Shown here one piece after another: positions 54,288 to 64,000 of a stretch of 64,000 nt of DNA (position 1 is its first letter; the number at the start of each line of letters is the position of its first letter). The notes under the pieces are model-generated. The model made no database searches and was not told the DNA's origin. It was given only the letters and a program-made list of their open reading frames with translations. A program made the translations under genes and the position numbers. Source of the DNA: Notospermus geniculatus (Eukaryota; Nemertea; Pilidiophora; Heteronemertea; Lineidae); assembly GCA_002633025.1 (NCBI GenBank), contig NMRB01000270.1, positions 102,958-166,957 of the forward strand, in the 5' to 3' direction.

Positions 54288-56592
54288 TCACCTATTCCAC
54301 CACTCATCTATAGATGCCTCACAGCTATAGATGTTGTAGATATAGAGGACAGTCATCAGGCCAATCTGGATGAGCCTCCCCAGGACCACATCCTTATAAA
54401 GTGCCTCTGGATACCACGACATCCACGAATCATCAGTTATTGTCATTCTGTGAATATGGTTTGTCACAACCTGAGTAATGACATATATAAATGCTAATCT
54501 GATGGCTAATGGTGACTGCACTGGGGTAAGAGATAGAGTGGTCTCATCCTCAAGATCGTCGTCCTTTTTTGCATCACCCTGTAAGAAAAAAAGACCAAAA
54601 TAACATGAATTCTGTACAGAATTGAAGTAGACAAATGAGTTGTTGTGTGGCGCCTTGATTATGAAGGCAAAGGTGGCCAGAAAACCAAGCAGAGTGGTTT
54701 GTTGTCCTTGGCTACTGACCATACTTACCTCATCTCCTTTGAGCCAGTCAACAACATTTCTCATGAAAGACAGAACACAATACAGTCGCACAATGACCAA
54801 GATTAGGAATGTGGGAGACAAGATTTTCTGAAGAAATTGAAATGCCCTGGCTCCTTGATCTGGAAAGTGAAGAAGACATCATCAAACAGAGAAAACTGTC
54901 AAGGACGAATAGTCACACGTCATCAAATGACATCACCTCCTTTTGTTCCATCGGAAAGTCACAACACAGCACGAACAGTGACAAAAAGACGGTGAAAATC
55001 TCAACGTCAGACATCTCTGCTTTGTCAGTTATTACTCACCTGCAGTGTTAGATGTAACAGAGAAGAACAGCTTGAAAAAAGACAGATGTAGTGACCTGTA
55101 AAAATAGAACATTTTGTCAATCAGTGGAGTACCTTAATAAACCAGGTAGTATGTTCGAAATGTCAGCAGGAAAACAGATTGACACTTACGACTTTTTTGA
55201 GTCAGGTGGACGTTCTAGAGGGTGGTTGGCACTGTAGGTCTCAGCACTCATTGCATAAAGAACACCAAAGGTAAGCAGTGTGACCATGGCAGCATCAGAG
55301 ATAATACCTAGAAATAAGATACCCGGGTACTACACTTGCAATTCCACAAAAGGATCAACAGTCTTGTGATACCGTAAGTACATATGTTCAAGAGGAGATG
55401 ATAGGAGCCAGCTGGGAAGAACTTTAAAATCTCTAACATACTTACCTTCATCGCAGTATATACTGCAAGCATGGATGACTATACCAATTGCAATTAGCAC
55501 CAAAATCAACCTGAGAAAGCAAAAGATGTCAATATCTATCAGTTCATTCAGAAGAATATTAGATATAAAGAACCACATTTTAATGAAGTCCACTCTGGGT
55601 ACACATGGAGATTAGAAGAACCTGAGTATGAAGAGAACATGCAGCTGTACCTCTTGGGTAGCTTTACCCTCTTGGGTTTTGAGAATGAAAATCACTGGCA
55701 ACTACAGGGCTAATCACCCAATGGACTGTTGTCACATACTCACCACTTAGCACTTGATGTTCCATAATTTGACACAAGAAGTCCAAGAAACATGCATCCA
55801 ATGTAGCAGCAACCAGAGACTGTTAGAATAACACTCTGAAATACATGTAAACAGGGTTATATATTTATTGGAATTGTAAGCAATAAACAGAACAGGGTAC
55901 CTCTTGAAAAGAGTAGCATTGTAAGTGAATTCTAACTCACCTTGAAAGTCTTTGGCTGCTCATCAATTTTCTCCTGAAGCCTCTGACTCAATATCATACA
56001 CAACCCAACCAGTTCAGCTGATTCTACAAACAACCAAAGTGGCTCTGATACCCACAGAAGTTTGTCATACAGCCAGATCAGTGAGTAGGGAATGATATTC
56101 ACAGGGAGGCTCATGAGGCCCAGGAAGACGAACACTTGAACATAGGGAAAGAGAGCACCCTGGAATGATAAATGTAATTCACTATTCAGGGAGACAAGTT
56201 GTCAGAATTGAGAAATAGAGCTGCAACATTGTTTTTTTTGGTTGGAGTGACAAATCATGTTCCATGTTCAAAATATGGTTCATCGCCAAGACAACAGTTG
56301 GAGGATGCATCAATCGGCCAAGGTGGAATTGGTGTCTCTGTTTTACTTTTTGACAGTTTCGCAAGAATCTCACCCAAACTTCGGGGAATAACTGCAAAAT
56401 GAGACTATGTAACATCATCTGCAGAGAGATTCTGAGAATTGGTTCGGTTCCGAAAAAGGAACCATAGAGTGGCACACTTATGAGCCATAGGTACGGGATA
56501 AAACTCGATATGAATTTGAAGCTGAGGCACTTCACACTCGACGAAACCATCCACATGATGGCGTTTGTATAAAAAGCGGACCACGGAAACAT
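54288..56592 (-). CDS. Multi-pass membrane protein, eight exons (396 residues), family not named
   Basis: Exons on the minus strand: 56592-56374, 56159-55941, 55835-55744, 55510-55446, 55307-55190, 55095-55040, 54859-54729, 54578-54288. They sum to 1191 bases with all phases agreeing. The exon 7 acceptor is placed at CTTTCCAG (54860-54867), which is needed to keep the frame. Several hydrophobic helices are visible (SFIPYLWLISVPLYGSFF; VFVFLGLMSLPVNIIPYSL; WLFVESAELVGLCMILS; VILTVSGCCYIGCMFLGLL; LILVLIAIGIVIHAC; AAMVTLLTFGVLYAMS; LILVIVRLYCVLSFMRNV; GRLIQIGLMTVLYIYNIYS), about eight in all. An acidic loop (DAKKDDDLEDE) lies near the C terminus. No signal peptide or catalytic motif is obvious. 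It looks like a conserved TMEM-type protein but I cannot name the family. Its start lies about 800 bases from the ABC transporter start, head to head. Confidence 0.85.
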
Positions 56593-57390
56593 TGTTTACG
56601 ATGGACCGAGACCAAAACTGGAAAATAAGTTATGGTCTCGTAGCAATACTCTACCACCAACATAGACATACTAAGCAAAACGGTTAGGCCTAAAAGGAAG
56701 AAGGCTAGAGAAAGATGACGTGTAATGAACTTCGACTGTTTTATAGCACCCTTTCAAACAAATCTTTACTTTATACGCACCCAATGTCAAGGTTCCAAAA
56801 ATGGTCGCGAGATGGCGTCGTTGTACGCCCGCTTGTTGCGTAATCTCAGACCTGCCAAGTCAGGGCTCTATAAAGTTCATGACTCATGTCGATTTGTACA
56901 CACTTTATTAACTTATTGATCAGCGAGCTGTAGCGTAGAGTGATCGGTAAGTCAGTGTCGTCTTCAATTCTTACACGTTCAGTTCCAGTGCCGGTGGAGT
57001 AGGAAATCAACGTTGAGGTCCTGAATGAATGACTGAAATGCGTCCGGTAATCGTAACATAGGTTTCTCCCATGCTTTGTTCTGTACTGTGGTCTGGACGT
57101 GGGTTGTATTTTCGGACACGCCGTATGTGTGGTATTAAAACGCTCCTTTCCACAGGATTTGTTCTACAGGCTACAGAACGAGTTTAGAATCCCCGATCAG
57201 TGCTCAAAAAAGGTCATCGATTGACGGCATAAAGCCACGTTGTACAATAGGCGCCAGGATTTCCGTTATTGTGTGCCATGGCCCATGACGTCTGGAGTAA
57301 CGTCACTTCTGATTGAGGATTCTAAACTTTAATAGCCCAGTCTACACCTATGAAATGTTGCTTTTCAGAAAAAATCAGAAAGCCATCATA
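56593..57390. promoter_or_regulatory. Shared upstream region of two divergent genes
   Basis: The two genes start on opposite strands about 800 bases apart, so this interval should hold both promoters. I see no clear TATA box. An acceptor-like TTGCTTTTCAG lies at 57358-57368, just before the ABC start codon, so a non-coding first exon of that gene is likely within this interval. Confidence 0.45.
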
Positions 57391-60300
57391 ATGGATACTG
57401 AAAAAGCTGGATGTCACCTTCAGAACTCCAAAATGACGAAAAAGGAGTCTTCTTACTCAACTGAGTACACCTTACCAGGTCTCCGATATGCCAATGTTGT
57501 AAAAGTCATAGCGTTCGTTGATGGAATCTTCTCGTTGATATTGTGGCTAACTGGTAAGGAAATGAAGTAACATGTATCTACAACGAATCCCCATTTCACA
57601 GAAGCCATATGTGACTTATAACTTCACATAAAGTCACTTAGTTTTTGAAGAAGGGCAGGAGGGAATTGCCATCTTGATTATTTCATAATGTACTGATACT
57701 GATTGTACCACATTTTGTGTTAGAAGACCCCTCTGAGCTGAAATCTCTCCTTTTGGAGATCGTTCAATCCTTGAACTTCTCATGATTATGTTTGTTATTT
57801 CAGGTGGATTTTCTGAGTATTTCATAGACAACATCATCCATTTCCACATCTTACATTCAGTATTTGATCTCGCCGTTCTTGCTGCTTTGAAGATAATACT
57901 GATATTCGTTATTTTGGACTTCTTGGAAAAGTTTTCAATGGCGGAGATAGAAGAACCCTATAATCGTCAAATTTCAAAAAAGAAAAACACTATCCATGCT
58001 GTGTTCATCATTTTTCTGTTGCTGACCATGGCATATACCATCACAAAGGGAGGGCTGATTCTGAATGCAGTGCTTAATGATCCAAACTACCAAACCATGC
58101 ATCTAACATTCAACATTTTAACAATAAGTGCTACAGTGTTTGGTATCATTGAATTCTTACTGGCAATCGCAAGCTTTGCTTTCATGAGGAGGCTCAAGTT
58201 GTGCAGGATCAAACACATGTTCAATGATAATGGACAGGAGGTTGATGAAGAGGGAAAAGTGGTCCAAAAGAGTACAAATCTGAGACGTTTAGCATCCCTA
58301 GCCAAAGAGGTTTGTATATTTATGTTGTCCTCTTGAACCCAAACACCTGGCAATCTAGTCATCCTGTACTCGGTCAGGGTATCCAAATCACGGCGACAGT
58401 ACATTGTAGCTATTTCAAATACTCATTTACTTTCTAGATTTTTTCAAAACCATGTACCGGTAACTGCCAGGTTGATTGCAAAGTACAGCTACAAATAGTC
58501 AGTTTTCTGATGTGATAATAATCGATACAACACCAGAAAGACAACAGCAGAGATGATGCTTTATGGAACTGTACATCAGTGATTTGTCACCATTTCAGGA
58601 AGTGACGTTGTTAGTCTTGGGATGTCTCTGTCTCCTTGCATCCAGTGCATCTACCATGGTGGCGCCATTGTTGTTTGGGCAGGTTGTGGATGCTGCCCAG
58701 AAATCCATGGGTAAGCATAGTTTGTCATACAACTTGTAGCATCCATTCATAGCATTTGCTCTCTGATCAATAAACGAAGCATTTTGAACAGACACACTCT
58801 AGATTGGTGTTAAAACTGGGTTTCAAACTTCATATTTTCAATACCGGTACTTGAATTTTCTTTTTCTTAGCTGACCTCAACAGAACCATACTCATTCTGT
58901 TTGGAGTATATGCTGCTGGAAGCGTTGCTAGCATGTTTCGAGCTTGGACATTCACCATTGCCGGACAGCGAGTTGTAGCCAGACTGAGAAGTCGTCTCTT
59001 TGCCAAGATAATCATTCAGGATATTGCTTTCTTTGATGTTACAAGGTACAACAAATCTTATGGATTTATATCTAGTGATGTATTCAGCAGCTTTTCCTTA
59101 GTGTCTTCAGTTTCCTCACAAGGAAATCTACTTCAAAACCCAAACTAAGCGTCATCCAAATAATGTTATTTTACTACAAGTTCTTCCTTTCTCCCCACAG
59201 AACTGGTGAGCTTACCAACAGATTATCAGCTGACACTGGAGTCGTTCAGAATGCAGTCACAGTAAATTTATCCATGCTGATGCGAAATCTTCTCCAAGTA
59301 TTTGGATCGATAGTGCTGATGTTTGTCATAAATCCAGCCCTGTCTGGTGTCCTTCTTGCCGTGGTTCCGATAGTTTCTATTGGGGCTGTGCAGTATGGTG
59401 AGTCAAATTTGTCTTCTCAAGATATTACACGATTCAGAAATATAGAAAAAGGGGCTCCTGAGGGGCACAACTCGTCTGAGTTATCCTGTCATGTCGAGTA
59501 CATGTACTTGTGATCTACATGTATTTACCCCTACTCTGACAGGTATATTTGTGAAGAAAAAACAGAAAGAATTTCAAGATTGTCTAGCAGATGCCAGCAC
59601 CGTTGCAGAAGAGTGCATCTCAAGTGCCCGCACCGTGCGCATGTTTAGCAGCGAGAAGGCGTCCATTAAAGATTACCATGGAAAAGTCCATCTGAGTTAC
59701 CTGGTTGGAAGGACCCTTGCCATAGCTAGCGGTAAGTGTTTAGTTTGGCTTTCGGCCTATGCCATTCTAAATGGTACTTTATTTCTACTTAGTATAATTG
59801 AAACTCTGTACAATATCTTAATCTATGCCTTTCATTCTTCCTTTCAGGTGCATTTCAGGGCGTCATTGGTATGGCTGGATATGGTGCAATAGTCCTGGTG
59901 CTGTGGTATGGTGGTAAACTCGTATTTGAGAAAAGCATCACGTCAGGAGTTCTCTTCTGTAAGTGGGAAAACTTGAAAAGTATTCCTCTATATAGAATGT
60001 GCAGTGGATTTGTCGAATACTTCCTTGGGTGGTCCTTGGTGTTGTGGCCCACACCATTGTCTGTGTGCATTGATTCAAATACAGGCAGCAGCCATGTGTG
60101 GATCGGTACACGTAGCTGCAGTAGGGACAGTAATGGAGGCTGCAGGAGGATGACAGGAGGCATGTTGCCATATGACATAGGTTATGTCATTGAATTTAAT
60201 CATTCCCAGCTTACAGTATTTTATCAATATTTCAGCATTCATGTTGTACACACTCCAAGTTGCAATAGCCTTTGCTACTCTTTCATCACTGTATGGTGAC

Positions 60301-62170
60301 TTCATGAAAGCAGTTGGAGCATCCATCCGCATCTTTGAGTTACTGGACCGAGTTCCTGAGGTACCATGTGAGGGAGGAGACAAACCGATTGATTTTGATG
60401 GCAGTATTCGTTTCCATGATGTTAGATTCACATACCCTTCGAGAGCAGATACTGAAGTCCTCAAAGGTGTTAGTTTTTCCGTCCAGCCTGGTCAGATGGT
60501 GGCCTTGGTAGGTCCTTCTGGTGGAGGCAAGTCCACCATTGTCAGTTTGATAGAGAGATTCTATGATCCAAACTCTGGAACTATTGACGTGGGTAAGTTA
60601 GTTCACCTTCCAGATCTTTGATTCTCAGACTGGTGGAATATGGAGGGTTGGCCAAGAGACAGCCCAAATCTGATCATCTGTTATAGAATTTCTGGGAACA
60701 AGAGTCTACCAAAGAAACTCAACAAGTCTTAAGCTTCAGCCTCAATGAAGGTAGTTTGTCAATTACAACAAGGACTTACTGTATCTATTTGCAGGTTCCT
60801 ATGAATTGAAGTTCCTTGACCCAGAATGGTTGCATACAAAGATCTCAATGGTTGGACAAGAACCGGTGTTATTTGCATCTTCTATAAAGGATAACATAGC
60901 ATATGGAAGGGAAGCATCTTTGGAAGAGGCAAGTAAATCCATCCCAGGCCAATTTCATCAACAAGACTACCTGCCATGCATGGTCCCTGGCTTTGCACTG
61001 AAATGAACCTCACTATTGAGACCAACTCACTAGGAAGACCACTTTATCTTGGTCCCTAAGATGGTCTTGTCACCAAAGTTCTACTGTAGTATAATTGACA
61101 GTAGTGTGAAGGTTGTGAGAGAGATTTACTCTCTGTGTTTTACAGGTGGAGGAAGCTGCCAAACAGGCCAATGCCCACGATTTCATCATGTCATTCGACG
61201 ATGGTTACAACACACTGGTCGGCGAAAGAGGGATCCGGTTGTCTGGTGGTCAGAAACAAAGGGTTGCAATAGCCAGGGCACTGATTATGAACCCTGATAT
61301 ATTACTACTTGATGAGGTAAGCATTGTATCAGAGTGTGCAAAGAAACCCTGGGTATAATGAGAAGGGTCCAATTGTCAAATTAGTATGCAGGCAGACTGA
61401 AGTTATCACTAGTTACTTGTAGGCCTATGAGAAGGAATTGTATCAGGAGAATCTGGTTGTGTCGCCAAGTTTTGTCTAGAATGCAACCTAATGAGGCCCC
61501 ACGACATAAAACTAAGCTCTATAGCCCCCTGATCTCACCATCTTTTCAGGCCACCAGTGCTTTGGATGCTGAAAGTGAACATCTGGTTCAGGAGGCCATT
61601 GATAATGCCATGAGAAACCGAACTGTACTTGTCATTGCCCATCGACTGTCAACTGTCAAACATGCATCAAAGGTCAGTATTAGTGTCAGCATTAGTATTA
61701 GTATAAGTATTAGTATTAGTATCGGTATCAGTATAAATATCAGTGGTTGTCTCATTTTGGACATCTATCATTTACGTTGTCAAATCAAAATCTCTGTGAT
61801 AAGGTATCTCTGTGATACACTGCTCCAGCCTAGATGTGAAACATTGCCTATGAAATGGATTGAAAGTGTAGTCAGGGTTTGAATCCACTGAACATACATG
61901 TACATGTGTACTTCTCCATCCAGGCTACTCCAGCGCAATTCTGACAATGTACGCGATGGTTCCATTTGGTCATTTTCCTCTCTCCAGGTTCTCGTGGTTG
62001 ACAAGGGGCAGGTGGTTGAACAAGGTACACATGATGAACTTCTCAACCACAATGGAGTTTACAAGAAACTTGTCCTGAGGCAACTGATGGCAGGAACTGT
62101 GGGCGCTAAAGATGGCAAGAGTAGCCTTGAAGAGTCGGAGGAAACTGCAGGTGTAGCTGATGTGGACTGA
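57391..62170 (+). CDS. ABC transporter, B-subfamily half transporter (ABCB8/9/10- or TAP-like), 806 residues
   Basis: Exons: 57391-57553, 57804-58309, 58599-58710, 58871-59045, 59201-59397, 59543-59731, 59848-59958, 60236-60592, 60795-60928, 61146-61316, 61550-61672, 61988-62170. The total is 2421 bases, all in phase. The first about 220 residues form an extra N-terminal region with about four hydrophobic helices ([31 protein letters not shown]), resembling the TMD0 of ABCB9/TAP. Next is a six-helix exporter core ([32 protein letters not shown]), then one nucleotide-binding domain: Walker [11 protein letters not shown]-loop VGQEPVLF, signature LSGGQKQ, Walker B ILLLDE, D-loop SALD, H-loop AHRLST. 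All ATPase residues are intact. Half transporters dimerise and export peptides, lipids or metabolites from the cytosol or organelles. TMD0 favours an endomembrane site, but the core resembles mitochondrial ABCB10, so the orthology is open. Intron 9 has a GC donor. Confidence 0.93.
61674..61745 (+). repeat. AGTATT-type microsatellite in an ABC gene intron
   Basis: Imperfect repeats of AGTATTAGTATTAGTATA directly follow the exon ending at 61672, only a few bases after the donor AAG|GTCAGT. Confidence 0.75.
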
Positions 62171-62292
62171 TGTGTTTGGAGACACAAGAGGAAACCTTGG
62201 GAGATGGTTGCACATACAAAATCTGTGGCTAGTCTTGCCGTGACATGTACCGATGCTGTGCACATTCAGGAAGCACAGTTTTCTTGCCTTAA

Positions 62293-62555
62293 AGCCCCAC
62301 TGTATTGAATGTGAAAAACGCAAATCATCGCCGCGATTCTCGCACGACGTCAGCGTATTGTAAAATGTACTACGCTCTGTCTGAATACATTAGAGCTCTC
62401 CCTGCAGTTTTTTCCAATGCGTGCTGAAAACTAGGCCTTGATTCTGTGAAGTGCGCATCAGACAAGCATTCTGGGGACCTTCACGAGGCTATGAGACCTC
62501 TATGTGCACTCTCCTAACTTTTTGAAAATATCGTAAAATTCAATACTTTGGGGCT
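62293..62555 (-). mobile_element. TTAA-target MITE, second copy
   Basis: It begins AGCCCCACTGTATTGAATG and ends CAATACTTTGGGGCT, bordered by TTAA on both sides (62289-62292 and 62556-62559). It is the inverted homologue of 2273-2552. It lies about 120 bases after the ABC stop codon and so probably falls within that gene's 3' UTR. Confidence 0.78.
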
Positions 62556-62559
62556 TTAA

Positions 62560-64000
62560 TACTTCAAGCAGAACACGTAGATTTGTTGGATTAACACTAA
62601 CATCACAATTCCGTGTTGTGATGGTAGAACACCAAAGACACATTCCTGTGATATGTGGCTCTCCCACGTGCAACTGCACGTGGGAGTTGGTTCTTAATGG
62701 GCAATTCTCCATTGTTGGTTACTGTGGTTTTATTCTGTTTACTCTATGGCAAATGCAGCTGAGGAGTATTTTCCTGTACACTAATAATTCATACAAGCAA
62801 ATTGTAATGCCTTCTTTCATTCACAATCACAAGAGCAAGAAGGGAAGTTGTGAAGATGACAATAGCTCATGTTTTATGTATGTATGATCAAGAGCCTAGT
62901 CTTTTAACGTGATAAATTACATATCATCATGAGATAATATACTCATTTGTGGGTCATCCACATGAGGTCCTGACTTCATGCCTGCTGAGATTAGCCATTT
63001 TAATCACATGCACGGGTGCAGGTGAATGTTTCCAAATACCGGTATATATTTGTCTGTGATCTTTTTTGTATGTATAAGCACTGTAGTTTTTGTGTTTTCA
63101 TGTCAAAGAAACATTCACTGAAAATATACACGCGTTCTTCTGTTTTTCCCCTTCTACATAATACATAATGTAGTTTTTAGCTGGAGCGCAGATGACTTGG
63201 CTGTGATCTCTATTAAATTCTCCCTGGCAGAGATGAACTGCCACATATCCCCAGGCCAGAATACGCATTGCATTCTGAACAGCTTACACAAGGCATACCG
63301 GTACATTTATTTACTTCCAGCTATTTACAATGTACCTTGCCTCTCAGATGATCCCTGTGACCTGAGACTATAAAACTAAGACCCATTGTACTATAAAACT
63401 AAGACCCTACCATAAAACTAAGACCATTGTACTATAAAACTAAGACCCATTGTACTATAAAACTAAGACCCATTGTACTACAAAATTTTTTTTTTACATA
63501 TATATAGTTTATTATCTAAATGATATAGACAACGAGGACGAGAGTGAGCAGGCTCTGCTCATATTCTCATCCTCTACAGAATTTTCTTTGTACAAAGGGA
63601 ACGTTGCCACTACCACTACCATTGTACTACAAAATTAAGACCCTACCGGTACTATAAAACTAAGACCCATTGTACTATAAAACTAAGACCCCCCAACTAA
63701 ACTTTTCCGAGCCTCATTTCCTAGTTATTCCTGATATTGTAGCCTATTTAATCAGTTCTGGCTTCATATGAATGCATGAATATCTATATTTCCTCAAAAA
63801 TTATGTGTTTCTGGGCGAAGTCCTTTATCAGATCACATATTTTTTCTAAAACATCGTAGGCTACATATATAGGGTAACGCCCTTATTGTTTTGATGTTTT
63901 CTGTTTGTCCTCTATCAGCTCACCGGTGTAACATGTGTTCCCTATTTGCCAGTGTTGCCCAAACAATGAGGGAAATGTGTTGGTGGTGTGCCCTTTATAA
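62560..64000. other. 3' flank of the ABC gene, no further gene seen
   Basis: No exon is supported. CCCACGTGCAACTGCACGTGGG (62654-62675) is a small perfect palindrome containing two CACGTG boxes. The minisatellite near the end of the window is listed separately. Confidence 0.5.
63365..63690. repeat. Minisatellite with a 23-base unit, interrupted
   Basis: Units of CTATAAAACTAAGACCCATT plus GTA recur about five times at 63370-63485 and about two to three times at 63640-63692. A stretch of unrelated sequence (63486-63618) separates the blocks and begins with a T-run and TATATATAG. Confidence 0.8.

Noticed and set aside
1-64000. Endogenous viral sequence or intact retrotransposon polymerase
   Set aside because: I looked for reverse transcriptase, integrase and capsid-type motifs in the open frames and saw none; mobile DNA here is short and non-coding.

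Overview
The window is nuclear DNA from an animal. Its genes are split by many short introns with GT-AG borders, it carries no bacterial-style operons, it encodes an integrin beta subunit and a rhodopsin-class receptor, and it is crowded with short inverted-repeat transposons. The protein families and the frequent TAGGCCTAC and ACATGTAC words suggest a marine invertebrate deuterostome (lancelet, hemichordate or echinoderm); this is inference and no species is claimed. Two assembly gaps (992-1937 and 21409-21620) and three single N positions show a draft assembly. Layout: 2-307 is the 3' end of a class A G-protein-coupled receptor gene. 3.4-19.9 kb is a three-copy tandem family on the minus strand. 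Each copy has an exon with a signal peptide and a PAN/apple-like cysteine module, and a large second exon that I do not recognise. Copy B (10706-12377) is intact, copy A (3413-7890) has lost its ancestral start region, and copy C (15942-17936) is a pseudogene. Upstream blocks were duplicated with the genes. A single-exon SLC18-like transporter gene (5791-7368, plus strand) lies inside the intron of copy A. 20.3-30.5 kb is a complete integrin beta gene on the minus strand with 20 coding exons (802 residues). Four of its exons, covering the middle of the beta-I domain, are present twice. 32.1-33.5 kb is a small secreted protein gene with two PAN/apple modules. 33.5-54 kb is gene-poor, with many foldback elements, SINE-like tRNA relics and two weak gene candidates (40240-40583 and 47926-48180). 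54.3-56.6 kb is an eight-exon multi-pass membrane protein gene (396 residues, minus strand), head to head with a twelve-exon ABCB-type half transporter (57391-62170, plus strand, 806 residues). Exon borders were set by hand from splice consensus, reading phase and protein continuity. For every multi-exon model except copies A and C the summed exon length is a multiple of three and the phases agree. The genes are functionally diverse and I see no shared pathway. Two themes recur: extracellular adhesion or recognition modules (PAN/apple proteins, integrin beta), and very dense foldback/MITE elements that have shaped introns and flanks.
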